NCBI GenBank assembly: GCA_937921835.1
Contig: CAKZVG010000299.1
Location: forward strand, 1 to 17,203
From: an uncultured Bryobacteraceae bacterium
Lineage (GTDB): Bacteria > Acidobacteriota > Terriglobia > Bryobacterales > Bryobacteraceae
DNA: 17,203 nucleotides
Reading direction: 5' to 3'
Position 1 is the first letter of the stretch, and each line of letters opens with the position of its first letter. Of this stretch, positions 6,272 to 13,991 are shown piece by piece. The position numbers and the translations under genes were made by a program. The notes under the pieces are model-generated. The model ran no database searches, had not been told where the DNA came from, and was given only the letters and a program-made list of their open reading frames with translations.

Positions 6272-7552
6272 TCAACCCAGGCTCCACGGCGCACGGTAAG
6301 GCTGTGTCACCAGGCGCTGCGCCTCGGCGCTGCCCGTGGCGCGTCCGGTGGCCGAATCCCATTCGACGCGGCTCTTGGAACGTAGCGCCAGGTTGCCGAG
6401 GTGCGCCACAGTGGATACGTGGTGGCCGATGTCCAGGTTTTCCACCGGCGGCTTGCGCGATTGGATGCAATCCAGAAAGTTCCGCACGTGGGCGGCGCGC
6501 ACCGCTTCGGTGGTGGTGGCCTGGCGCTTCATCTCCACCATGCCCCGCTTCTTGGGCTCGGCGATGACCTCCCAGCCGCCGGTGTGAACCAGCAGCGAAG
6601 CTTCGGCGCCGGTGAACATGACGCCGTGCTCGCGCCGGTCGGGTCCGAGCCCGCACTGCACCTGGTGCTCCCAGATCAATGTGTAGGAGGGGAAGTCGTA
6701 GATGGTGATCTGCGTGTCGGGCGTTTCGGAGTTGTCCTGAAGCGCGTACTTGCCGCCGGAGGAGATGACGCTCCTCGGCCACTCCGGCCCCATGGCCCAG
6801 AGCGCGATGTTGATCAGGTGCACGCCCCAGTCGGTCATCAGACCGCCGGCGTAATCCCAGAACCAGCGGAAGTTGAAGTGGAAGCGGTTCTTGTTGAAGG
6901 GCCGCTGGGGCGCGGGACCGAGCCACATGTCGTAGTCGACGCCCGGCGGCACGGGACCGTCGGGCGGGTTGCCGATATCGCGGACCCAGTCCAGGTAGGC
7001 CCAGCAGCGCACCTGCCGCACTTTGCCGATCTTGCCCGAGCGCACCATCTCCACGGCTTCGGCGTAGTGCTCCCCGCTGCGCCACTGGGTGCCCATCTGG
7101 CAGATGCGGCCGTGCTCGGCGGCGGCCTTGCGCATCTTCTCGCCCTCCCCGATGGAGGTGGCGAGCGGCTTTTCGACATAGACGTCCTTGCCTGCGCGGC
7201 AGGCGGCCACGGTGGGCAGGGCGTGCCAGTGATCGGGCGTGCAGACCAGGCAGACGTCGATGTCGTCGCGCTCGACGATGCGGCGGAAATCCTTGACGGC
7301 GGCGGGCGGCTTGCGGCCCAGTTTCTCGAGCCGCTCGAGCGTGGTCTTGATGCGCGCGTCGTCGACGTCGCAAACCGCCACGATCTCGCACTCCGGATGA
7401 GCCAGGAAGGCGTTCGAGTCGGCCACCGAAATCCCGCCGCAGCCGATCATGCCGATGCGGATGCGGCTGGAGGCGGCGATGGCGCGGGCGCGCGGCGCGG
7501 CGGCGGCGGCCAGCGCCGAGGAAGCAAGCAGCGATCTTCGGCTGAGTAGCAT
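6272..7552 (-). CDS. Tat-exported Gfo/Idh/MocA-family oxidoreductase
   Basis: A 426-residue NAD(P)-dependent sugar-type dehydrogenase. The N-terminus has a twin-arginine signal (SRRSLLAS, residues 4-11) and an alanine-rich hydrophobic stretch, so the protein is probably folded with its cofactor and then exported. The Rossmann fold follows, with GMIGCGGIS (34-42), CTPDHWH (104-110) and the EKPL motif (127-130) whose lysine is catalytic in this family. The C-terminal Gfo/Idh substrate domain completes it. The substrate cannot be read from sequence; relatives oxidise hydroxyls of sugars or inositols, some at C3. ATG 7552 is preferred because it follows GGGAAG and starts directly at the Tat signal. 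An in-frame ATG at 7585 lies upstream of a -10-like TACGAT (7582-7577). It is the last gene of the minus-strand run and lies 61 bases after the GH36 gene. Confidence 0.88.
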   Translation of the reverse strand: MLLSRRSLLASSALAAAAAPRARAIAASSRIRIGMIGCGGISVADSNAFLAHPECEIVAVCDVDDARIKTTLERLEKLGRKPPAAVKDFRRIVERDDIDVCLVCTPDHWHALPTVAACRAGKDVYVEKPLATSIGEGEKMRKAAAEHGRICQMGTQWRSGEHYAEAVEMVRSGKIGKVRQVRCWAYLDWVRDIGNPPDGPVPPGVDYDMWLGPAPQRPFNKNRFHFNFRWFWDYAGGLMTDWGVHLINIALWAMGPEWPRSVISSGGKYALQDNSETPDTQITIYDFPSYTLIWEHQVQCGLGPDRREHGVMFTGAEASLLVHTGGWEVIAEPKKRGMVEMKRQATTTEAVRAAHVRNFLDCIQSRKPPVENLDIGHHVSTVAHLGNLALRSKSRVEWDSATGRATGSAEAQRLVTQPYRAPWSLG

Positions 7553-7576
7553 GGCGAACTTCCCGGATGCGTACCT

Positions 7577-7582
7577 ATCGTA
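7577..7582 (-). promoter_or_regulatory. Possible -10 box for the Gfo/Idh/MocA gene
   Basis: Minus-strand TACGAT would give a transcript starting near 7570, with GGGAAG before ATG 7552. It supports the shorter start but lacks a clear -35. Confidence 0.3.
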
Positions 7583-7613
7583 CATCCGGGGCGGGCCGCG
7601 GCGGAAGCGGCCC

Positions 7614-9707
7614 CTAAGGCAGCGGCTCGGCGTAGACGATCTCGGCGTTCCACATCGAGGGCAGGTCCACGCGGATGCCTTGCTCGAGGATCTGCCGGCC
7701 CGTCATTTGCACCGACCGGCGGCTATCCTGAAACCGGACACGGTAGGTGCGGTCCGGATTCAATCCGCGCAGCCGCGCGCGGTAGGTGGCCGCGGCCGCC
7801 TCGGGCCGGAACACAAAGGCGACGGCGGTGTCGGTCGGGGCGTGGTAGCTCTGGATGGCGTCGATCCGGTTCTCGGCCGGGCGCGCCGTCAGGTGGTACA
7901 CCTTGCCCTCGCGGATGCGCTCGCGGATCGACTTGAATACCCTGATCTCGGAGGCCAGCAGATCGAGATCCGCCCGGGCCATGGCCGGCAGCCGGTTCAT
8001 GAGAATCCAGGGACCGCCGAACATGAAGCTGCGCGTGACGTAGACGTCGATCTGCTCTTCCGGCATGTAACGGTCCGCGTAGCGCGGCGAGAACGGATAG
8101 GTGACGCCGTGGATCGCCTGCCGGGTGGTCATGGGACCGGAATCGTCGGCCGCGATGGAGGTCACATAGTTCCTCACCATGTTGAAGGTCATCATGTTGC
8201 CCCCATCCTGGCAGTTCTCCCAGTGCACGTTGGGACGCCGCGCCTGCACCGTGGCGAGCACCGCGTTCAGCCCGTCCACCGCGTTGGCGAAGTTGCTGTC
8301 GGCCGGATCATGGGTGTGCGTGGTCTTGGTGCACTCCTTCACCATGTTCTCCCCGTCCTGGAGAATCCAATCCACCTGGTACTCGTCGATCATGCGGATG
8401 ATCTGGTTGATGACCCAGGTGCGGACCGGCTGGTGCGCCAGGCACAGCGAATCAGCCTCGAAATAGCCATAGGCCTTCGTGGAGCGCCAGTCCGGGTTCG
8501 TCTTCAGCACGGGGGCGTTTGGGGAGGCCTCCGCGAAGGGGATGTGCAGGCCGAACTTCATGCCCAGCGAATGGACATAGTCGGAAAGCGGCCGGAGACC
8601 GGTAGGGAACTTCTTCGGGTCGGGATACCAGTCGCCGATATGCCGCGCCCAGCCCAGGTCCACCACGAACACCTCGACGCCCAACGAGGCGGCGATCTCG
8701 GCGTTGCGCCGCAGGATCTGCTCGTTGATATCGGTCTGGTATTTCCAGGAATCCCACATGACGTAGGGGAACCCGGCCTCCGGCGCCGCTGGCGCGAGCG
8801 CCAGCTCCGAGAAACGCTGCGTCAGGTGCCCGGCGTCGTCCCAATCTCCGTGAAAGAGGCCGATGAAGGCCCAGGGCGATTGGAACTGCGCGTTGGGCGC
8901 CACCGGACGGCTCAGGTCGCGGATGGTGGCGGAGAGCTCGATCCTGTTCTGCGCGGCGAGACGGCTGGCGGCGGCGTCGGCGCGCCCGTCGAACTCCCAT
9001 CCAGCGATCACCCCCCGGTCCTCCTCGTCGCGCAGGGCGAGCCAGGAGCAGTGCTGTCCGTACGCGCCGGTGAACAGCCGCGTGGGCTGGCCGGTGTCGC
9101 GCAGCGTGGGCGAAAACGTCTCGAAGTTCCCCTTCCGTCCGCCGTCCACCCATTGGTTCACATAGAAAGCCCGGAATGCCTTGCCCCGGTCGTCGAACGC
9201 CCAGGGAAGCATGTCCGCCACGGTCACGCGGGAGGGACGGGTCTTGAGGTTCTGGTAACGGAACCGGTAACGCAGCACCGGCAGATTCTGGTAGAGTTCC
9301 AGCTCCAGGACCACCCGGGCGGTATCGGCGTGATCCTGCAATTCGATGGTTTGCAGATAAGAGCTCCGCTGCCCCGAGCGGGCGGATTGGCGGATCAGCT
9401 TGTAACTGCTCTCGTGGTTGAACCACTCGCCGTCGGCCTGGAAGCGGATGGGCGACACGCTGCGGTCCGCCGGCGGCGTCCACTCGTCGCCCGATTGCAG
9501 ATTACGGAAGCGGCGGAATTCGAAATTGCCCGCGGCGGTCATCTGGAATTCGACGCGCGCGGCCGAGTTCTGCATGGACCAGAGGCGCTGGCCGGAGTTG
9601 TAGCGCACCTGGAACTGCGCCTCCGCCGGAGGCGCGGGCAGAAGCAACAGCGCCATTCCGGCCACCAGCAGCGGCCGGCCCGCCACGGACAATTGCGCTC
9701 TTCTCAC
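7614..9707 (-). CDS. Secreted GH36-type alpha-galactosidase-like glycoside hydrolase
   Basis: A 697-residue enzyme with a cleavable signal peptide (residues 1-30, hydrophobic run ALLLLPAPP then AEA before Gln31). A GH36-like N-terminal beta domain (about 35-310), a TIM barrel (about 315-620) and a C-terminal beta domain follow. Barrel landmarks are WDSWKYQTDINEQ (318-330), VEVFVVDLGW (344-353) and FGLHIPFAEASP (385-396). The putative nucleophile is Asp451 in VDWILQDGEN, and the acid/base is in IAADDS (Asp521/522), after ENCQDGGN. The family releases terminal alpha-galactosyl residues from oligosaccharides; the true substrate is unknown. I chose GTG 9707 because GGGAGG lies seven bases before it and it gives an ideal signal peptide; the frame extends to an ATG at 9752 without a ribosome-binding site. 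It lies 80 bases after the glycosyltransferase gene. Confidence 0.85.
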   Translation of the reverse strand: MRRAQLSVAGRPLLVAGMALLLLPAPPAEAQFQVRYNSGQRLWSMQNSAARVEFQMTAAGNFEFRRFRNLQSGDEWTPPADRSVSPIRFQADGEWFNHESSYKLIRQSARSGQRSSYLQTIELQDHADTARVVLELELYQNLPVLRYRFRYQNLKTRPSRVTVADMLPWAFDDRGKAFRAFYVNQWVDGGRKGNFETFSPTLRDTGQPTRLFTGAYGQHCSWLALRDEEDRGVIAGWEFDGRADAAASRLAAQNRIELSATIRDLSRPVAPNAQFQSPWAFIGLFHGDWDDAGHLTQRFSELALAPAAPEAGFPYVMWDSWKYQTDINEQILRRNAEIAASLGVEVFVVDLGWARHIGDWYPDPKKFPTGLRPLSDYVHSLGMKFGLHIPFAEASPNAPVLKTNPDWRSTKAYGYFEADSLCLAHQPVRTWVINQIIRMIDEYQVDWILQDGENMVKECTKTTHTHDPADSNFANAVDGLNAVLATVQARRPNVHWENCQDGGNMMTFNMVRNYVTSIAADDSGPMTTRQAIHGVTYPFSPRYADRYMPEEQIDVYVTRSFMFGGPWILMNRLPAMARADLDLLASEIRVFKSIRERIREGKVYHLTARPAENRIDAIQSYHAPTDTAVAFVFRPEAAAATYRARLRGLNPDRTYRVRFQDSRRSVQMTGRQILEQGIRVDLPSMWNAEIVYAEPLP

Positions 9708-9714
9708 CCGGAGA

Positions 9715-9720
9715 CCTCCC
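9715..9720 (-). promoter_or_regulatory. Ribosome-binding site deciding the GTG start of the GH36 gene
   Basis: Minus-strand GGGAGG lies seven bases before GTG 9707. A TAGAAT -10-like box lies just upstream (9730-9725), so a separate promoter for this gene is possible but would nearly overlap the ribosome-binding site. Confidence 0.55.
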
Positions 9721-9745
9721 TTCGATTCTAAAACGAATAACCCCG

Positions 9746-9763
9746 GAAACACTCCGGTGTTTC
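9746..9763. other. Hairpin between glycosyltransferase and GH36 genes
   Basis: GAAACAC and GTGTTTC are a perfect seven-base inverted repeat with a four-base loop, in the 80-base gap. On the transcribed minus strand it is followed by CGGGGTTATTCGTTTTAG, which has scattered T residues but no clean tract. It could attenuate transcription or protect an mRNA end. Confidence 0.35.
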
Positions 9764-9787
9764 GCTCCGCGCGGCGGAACGGCGCCC

Positions 9788-11497
9788 CTATTCGAACCTG
9801 TAAACGTAGATGGAATGCCCGGCGCGCGCGATGGGGGTTTTCTCGCGGAAGGCCTGGTAATAGTCACGGTACTCCAGCGGCAAATGCAGGCCCGCCAGAA
9901 GCGTGACGCTGATGGCGTAGTAACCTGGCTGCGGCTGATACACCTTGCCCTGCGCGAGTTCGCTCGACCACGGCGGCGCCAGCGGCTCCACGATCTGGTC
10001 GCTCAGCTTCGACCACACATCGTCGCTTCCAAAATAGGAAAGCCGCAGCTTTTTGATCCCGAGCCGCTCGATGACGGAGCGCAGTTCGCCAACGTCCTGG
10101 CCCCAGTCGATGTTCGAGCCGCTGAGAAACCAGGCGCCGCGTTCGGGCGTGCCCACCCACAAGTTGAAATAAGAGATATTCCGCGGATAAATGCGCGCGC
10201 TCTCGAAGGCAAGGAGCGCCACCAGGCCCGCCAGCACCCCGCGCCGCCGCTCGCGTAAGCGCTCCACCGCGCCTCCGGCAATCAGCAGGCCGAAGGGCAG
10301 CGCGGGCAGGATCAGCCGCACACCCAGTTGCAGCGTCGAAAACGACGCCAGCCCGGCGTAAAGGAAGCCGGGGACAAGCCAGAAAAGCCTCTCCGCAGTC
10401 TGCCGCCCGCCGCGGAAGGCGAGCCATTCCAGGACTACGCCGGCGGCCAGAAGCAACTGCAAGCTCACCGGCATCTTCACCGCCAGGGCGAGCAGGAAAT
10501 AGAACGGCGTGCCGTTTTCGACCACCCTCCCCCACACGTAGATCCGCGCTCCGTCGGCGTTGCTTCGCAGGATCGATACCGTCCCGTCGAAAAGCAGCTT
10601 CGGGTACGGCAGTACGCGGAAGACGTTCGCCGCCGCAAGGAAGGCGGGCGGAAGGTTGGGATCCTGGGCGTAAAAAGCCAGATCCCCCGGCTGGAGCCGC
10701 CGCGTGTCGAACTGGCAGGCTGCCAGCGAGCCGAGATAGGGAACCAGCAGCACGAGCACGAGCGGCGCAACCGCCGCCCGCGGCCGCCAGGGGCGCAGAG
10801 TGGCGTAGCGGAGAAGCACGATCGCGGGGGCGATCGGAATCAGAATCAGCATCGAGAGCTTGGAAACCAGCGCCGCCAGCAGTCCCAGGCCCAGCCACGC
10901 GGCGGCGCGCCACCCCGGCCGGCGCCAGAAACGCCACGCCAGATACCAGAAGGCCAGAAACCCAAACGTGGCGGCGAGATCGTTTTTGAACAGGGCGCCG
11001 TGGCCCAGCGCGGTCGGCTCCAGCGCGAACAGCAGCGCCAGGATCACCGCCGTTGGCGGCGAAAGGATCTGCCGTGCCCACCACCACAGCAGCAGCATCG
11101 TAAGCAGCGGGAAGAGCAGCAGCGGCAGGCGGGAATAGAAGAACATGCGCGGGGTCCGCGCCGCCAGCAGGTCCATCATCGCCAGCGCAATCGGCCACTC
11201 GTGGCGCTGTTTCATGATGTCTGGCCGGTGGGTGGGCAGCGGCAGCCCGCCCAGCAGCCGCGGCGCCCAGCCGCCCACGATCTTGATGGCGGGCGGCATG
11301 TCGCGCGGCTTCAGGTTATCCCGGCCCTGCCAGTAAAGGTGCGCGGAAAGCAGATGGGCGGGCTCGTCCACGGTGACGCCCGTGCGCCACGCGAGATAGA
11401 CCAGCGCGGCGGCCTGCAAACTGAAAACGGCGGCGATCGCGGCGGCTTCCCAACCCGCCACCGCGGGCCGGCATGGCCGCGCCGGATCCTCCGCCAT
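9788..11497 (-). CDS. GT39/ArnT-like membrane glycosyltransferase (dolichyl-phosphate-mannose-protein mannosyltransferase-related)
   Basis: A 569-residue polytopic membrane protein with roughly ten hydrophobic segments, the first at residues 17-37. Directly after it comes TVDEPAHL (42-49), the acidic pair in the first extracytoplasmic loop that is the hallmark of GT-C enzymes of the PMT/ArnT type. These transfer a sugar from a polyprenyl-phosphate donor to a protein or lipid at the outer face of the membrane. The acceptor here is unknown. A soluble C-terminal region follows the last span (about residues 430-569), with GSNIDWGQDVGELRSVI and LSYFGSDDVW, a pattern common in bacterial members. 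The start at 11497 lies seven bases after the DUF1080 stop, and GGAGG overlapping that gene's last codons can act as ribosome-binding site. It sits in a run with fabD, DUF1080 and GH36 genes. Confidence 0.78.
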   Translation of the reverse strand: MAEDPARPCRPAVAGWEAAAIAAVFSLQAAALVYLAWRTGVTVDEPAHLLSAHLYWQGRDNLKPRDMPPAIKIVGGWAPRLLGGLPLPTHRPDIMKQRHEWPIALAMMDLLAARTPRMFFYSRLPLLLFPLLTMLLLWWWARQILSPPTAVILALLFALEPTALGHGALFKNDLAATFGFLAFWYLAWRFWRRPGWRAAAWLGLGLLAALVSKLSMLILIPIAPAIVLLRYATLRPWRPRAAVAPLVLVLLVPYLGSLAACQFDTRRLQPGDLAFYAQDPNLPPAFLAAANVFRVLPYPKLLFDGTVSILRSNADGARIYVWGRVVENGTPFYFLLALAVKMPVSLQLLLAAGVVLEWLAFRGGRQTAERLFWLVPGFLYAGLASFSTLQLGVRLILPALPFGLLIAGGAVERLRERRRGVLAGLVALLAFESARIYPRNISYFNLWVGTPERGAWFLSGSNIDWGQDVGELRSVIERLGIKKLRLSYFGSDDVWSKLSDQIVEPLAPPWSSELAQGKVYQPQPGYYAISVTLLAGLHLPLEYRDYYQAFREKTPIARAGHSIYVYRFE

Positions 11498-11504
11498 CGC
11501 CGCC

Positions 11505-12179
11505 TTACCTCCGCGCCTTCAGCGGCTTGATCCGGATGTTGCGGAACTCGATCGGAAAGCCCTCCGCCTCCAGACCCACGTAGCCCTTGGGGACTTCGCA
11601 CTCGGTGAACTCGCTGGTGACGGCGCCGTTCACCCACAGGCGGATCGTGCGCCCCTCGGCGTGGATCTCGTAAGTGTTCCACTCGCCCGCGGCCTTCACC
11701 CGCTGTTCCTTGATCTGCTTGCTCAGATTGACGCGCTGCTTCTCGCCGTTCACCAGCGTGTCTCCAAAGAGGAATCCGCCGCCGGCGTTGCCCGTCTGCG
11801 CCTGGTGCCAGATGACGCCGTCGGCGCTGTTGCGCACGAAGATGCCGCTGTTATAGCGCGGCGAGCCTTCCAGCTTGTGGAACCGCCACTCGACGTGCAG
11901 GATGAAATCGCTGAACTCGCGGCCATAGCGCAGCCATTCGTGGCCCAGTTTGTCGCCCTCGCACAGCAGCACCTTGTTTTTTGCGTCCACCTTCCAGCCC
12001 GCATAATCCTTCACGGGCTGCCCCGGGGGAATGGAAATCCGCGTCCAGCCCTTGAGCCTGGCGCCCGGAAAGATGTCGGTCCAGCCCTTCGGATCGGACT
12101 CCAGGGCGCTCCTTTCCTGCGCGGGCATCGCGCCGGCCAGCAGGCCCGCGATCGCGAGGACACTAAACCATCGCCGCAT
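11505..12179 (-). CDS. Secreted DUF1080 protein (3-keto-disaccharide hydrolase domain), second copy
   Basis: A 224-residue protein with a Sec signal peptide (residues 1-20, ending GAMPA before QERS) and one DUF1080 domain. Typical features are DIFPGARLKGW (35-45), LHVEWRFHK, then YNSGIFVRNS, the WNTYEIHAEGRTIRLWVNG region and the closing FPIEFRNIRIKPL. It differs clearly in sequence from the copy at 3374-4057, so the two are probably old paralogues with different substrates. Predicted to act outside the cytoplasmic membrane on oxidised (3-keto) glycosides. Its ATG lies inside the end of fabD (17-base overlap, different frame) with GGGAG seven bases before it, so translation is likely coupled to fabD. 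The glycosyltransferase gene follows after seven bases. Confidence 0.87.
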   Translation of the reverse strand: MRRWFSVLAIAGLLAGAMPAQERSALESDPKGWTDIFPGARLKGWTRISIPPGQPVKDYAGWKVDAKNKVLLCEGDKLGHEWLRYGREFSDFILHVEWRFHKLEGSPRYNSGIFVRNSADGVIWHQAQTGNAGGGFLFGDTLVNGEKQRVNLSKQIKEQRVKAAGEWNTYEIHAEGRTIRLWVNGAVTSEFTECEVPKGYVGLEAEGFPIEFRNIRIKPLKARR

Positions 12180-13095
12180 TCACTTTCTCCCAATCCTCGG
12201 CTTCGCCGAACTTGACACCCTTGGCTTCCGGGTCGATGTTGCGCAGCAACCCGGTCAGTACGCTTCCGCAACCCACTTCGATGAACCGCCCCACTCCGAG
12301 TTCCCGCAGGCGCCGGATGGAATCCGCCCAGCGCACCGGGTTGGGCACCTGCTGGTAGAGCCCTTCGCGCGCCTCGGCGCCCGAGCGCACCACCGCCGCC
12401 CGCCAGTTATTGACCAGCGGGATGGCGAGATCCTCGAACCCGGCGGCGTCGAGATCGGCCTTCAGCCGGGCTTGCGCGGGCGCCATCAGCGCGCAGTGAA
12501 ACGGAGCGCTCACCGGCAGCGGCACGGCGCGTTTCGCACCCGCCGCCTTGGCCAGCTCGATCGCGCGTGCCACCGCTCCCGCGTGACCGGCGATCACCAC
12601 CTGGTCGGGCGAGTTCAGGTTGGCGGCCGCAACCACTTCCCCTTGGGCTGCGTCGGCCAGGACCGCCTCCAGCTTGCCTTGCGGAAGCTTCAGCAGCGCA
12701 GCCATCGCGCCCACCCCCGCCGGCACGGCTTCCTGCATGTAGCGCCCGCGCGCGCGCACCAGTTTCAGCGCGTCGGCGAAGCGCAGCGACCCGGCCGCCA
12801 CCAGCGCCGAATACTCGCCCAGGCTGTGCCCGGCCACGTAATCCGCTCTCACGCCGCGCTCGCGCAAAACGCTCAGAGCCGCGGCCGACACCGTGAGCAG
12901 CGCGGGCTGCGTATTCTCGGTGAGTTTGAGCTGTTCCTCGGGACCCTCGAAGCACAGCCGCGAAAGTGCCCAGCCAAGCGTCGCGTCGGCCTCCTCGAAG
13001 ATCGCGCGGGCGCAGGGATACGCCTCCGCCAGGCTCTTGCCCATGCCCGCGAACTGGGATCCCTGTCCTGGAAAGAGAAAAGCGGTTGCCGTCAT
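12163..13095 (-). CDS. fabD: Malonyl-CoA:acyl carrier protein transacylase
   Basis: A 310-residue FabD, full length for the family. It moves the malonyl group from CoA to acyl carrier protein for fatty acid synthesis in the cytoplasm. Active-site features are all present: FPGQGSQ (8-14), the nucleophile in GHSLGEYS (Ser91), Arg116 in ARGRYMQ, the catalytic His200 in SAPFH and Gln249 in YQQV. The ATG at 13095 is preceded by a minus-strand TACAAT only ten bases away, so the transcript may be nearly leaderless. It is divergent from the etfBA genes. No fabH, fabG, fabF or acpP is present here; instead it heads a run with DUF1080, glycosyltransferase, GH36 and dehydrogenase genes. Confidence 0.95.
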   Translation of the reverse strand: MTATAFLFPGQGSQFAGMGKSLAEAYPCARAIFEEADATLGWALSRLCFEGPEEQLKLTENTQPALLTVSAAALSVLRERGVRADYVAGHSLGEYSALVAAGSLRFADALKLVRARGRYMQEAVPAGVGAMAALLKLPQGKLEAVLADAAQGEVVAAANLNSPDQVVIAGHAGAVARAIELAKAAGAKRAVPLPVSAPFHCALMAPAQARLKADLDAAGFEDLAIPLVNNWRAAVVRSGAEAREGLYQQVPNPVRWADSIRRLRELGVGRFIEVGCGSVLTGLLRNIDPEAKGVKFGEAEDWEKVNAAMV

Positions 13096-13105
13096 ACGGA
13101 CTAAC

Positions 13106-13111
13106 CATTGT
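13106..13111 (-). promoter_or_regulatory. -10 box of fabD (near-leaderless)
   Basis: Minus-strand TACAAT is followed by ten bases and then ATG 13095. It overlaps the -35 hexamer of the divergent etfB promoter, so the two promoters may compete. No clear -35 hexamer lies upstream on the minus strand. Confidence 0.5.
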
Positions 13112-13135
13112 AACGGGCGCCGCGCCCGCTATACT
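13108..13135 (+). promoter_or_regulatory. Promoter of the etfBA operon
   Basis: TTGTAA (13108-13113) and TATACT (13130-13135) are spaced by 16 bases and match the sigma-70-type consensus at 4 and 5 of 6 positions. Transcription would start near 13142, giving a leader of about 37 bases that contains the GGGTGAG ribosome-binding sequence before ATG 13179. Confidence 0.6.
13114..13128. repeat. Perfect GC palindrome in the spacer of the etfB promoter
   Basis: CGGGCGC and GCGCCCG form seven perfect base pairs around a single central base. The palindrome fills almost the whole 16-base space between -35 and -10 of the etfB promoter and lies directly upstream of the fabD -10 box. It could be an operator serving both directions. 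Confidence 0.5.
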
Positions 13136-13178
13136 GAAGAACTGGCCGGCTTCCGCCTGGAGGCCGGGTGAGCAAACC

Positions 13179-13991
13179 ATGAGCATCGCCTACCAAATCG
13201 CGGTCTGCGCGGGCATCGTCCCCGACCCGTTGCAGACCCTCGATCCGGTCGCCGGTCCCGCCGGTCCGGCCCTGAAGAACGAAATGATGCTGCCCGCCGT
13301 GCTGGACCCCTGGGCCGCGCACGCTCTGTATGAAGCGGCGAACCTGGCCCGCCAGCATGCCGGGAGCAAAGTGTGGCTCGTGAGCCTGAGTCCCAAAGCC
13401 AAGCTCCAGCAGGTGATGATGACCGTGGCGCAAAAAGCGCCCTTCGAGCTGATCGCCATCGACGGTCCGTCCAGCGGCTTCACCGATTCGGCCGCGGTCG
13501 CGGCCGCGCTCGCCGCCGCCATTGAGGGCATCCCCGGGCTGGATCGCTCCCGGCTGCTGGTTTTCGGCGGCTGGGAGTCGGCCTCCCGCGGCGCGGGCGC
13601 GACCATGCAGGTGGTCGGTGAGCTGCTCGGCATCACCGAACAGTTCCAGGGCGTCGACGAATTGACCGCAGGCCCGGACGGGTCGCTGCGGATTCTGGAG
13701 CGCATCGAGGGAGGCTGCCACCAGGTGTCGGTTTGCGCCGGTCCGCCGGCGCTGCTCGGCTGGGCCACCGGCAAGCTGCCCGAGCCCCGCAACAACCCGC
13801 AGGTGGGCATGGCCAACATGCGCTCGATCCTGCCGGCGCTTCAAAAGGCCCGCCCGGCGGTGCTGGGGCCGGCCGGCGCGCAGTTCCATGGCGTGGCGCT
13901 GCCCAAGCAGCAGCGCCAGACACGCATCGTGAAAGACGCGCCGGTGGAGGAAATCGCGCGCGAAATCGCCGCTTGGATCCGGGGGGAATGA
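13179..13991 (+). CDS. etfB: Electron transfer flavoprotein beta subunit, divergent type
   Basis: A 270-residue protein with the EtfB fold: the acidic DPWAAHALYEAANLA helix (43-57), a core ending in LLVFGGW (126-132), the ILERIEGGCHQVSV hairpin (172-185) that corresponds to the REIDGGLE segment of known EtfB, and LPEPRNNPQ (200-208) in place of the usual LNEPRY loop. EtfB supports the FAD domain of EtfA and normally binds AMP. The canonical AMP loop with several aspartates and QTG is replaced here by SASRGAGATM (135-143). It may not bind AMP, or may bind a different nucleotide. It passes electrons from acyl-CoA-type or other dehydrogenases to a quinone oxidoreductase or another acceptor. ATG 13179 follows GGGTGAG, and the stop overlaps the etfA start (ATGA). 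Confidence 0.85.
   Translation: MSIAYQIAVCAGIVPDPLQTLDPVAGPAGPALKNEMMLPAVLDPWAAHALYEAANLARQHAGSKVWLVSLSPKAKLQQVMMTVAQKAPFELIAIDGPSSGFTDSAAVAAALAAAIEGIPGLDRSRLLVFGGWESASRGAGATMQVVGELLGITEQFQGVDELTAGPDGSLRILERIEGGCHQVSVCAGPPALLGWATGKLPEPRNNPQVGMANMRSILPALQKARPAVLGPAGAQFHGVALPKQQRQTRIVKDAPVEEIAREIAAWIRGE

Noticed and set aside
7449..9731. A 760-codon open frame on the plus strand opposite the GH36 gene
   Set aside because: It is the mirror of a well-supported minus-strand enzyme. Its translation is rich in R, H, G and V, with no recognisable domain and no ribosome-binding site. High GC content keeps such frames open.
10328..11530. A 400-codon plus-strand open frame opposite the glycosyltransferase
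   Set aside because: Its translation is an R/Q/E/P-rich low-complexity string, typical of an antisense frame of a hydrophobic membrane protein gene.
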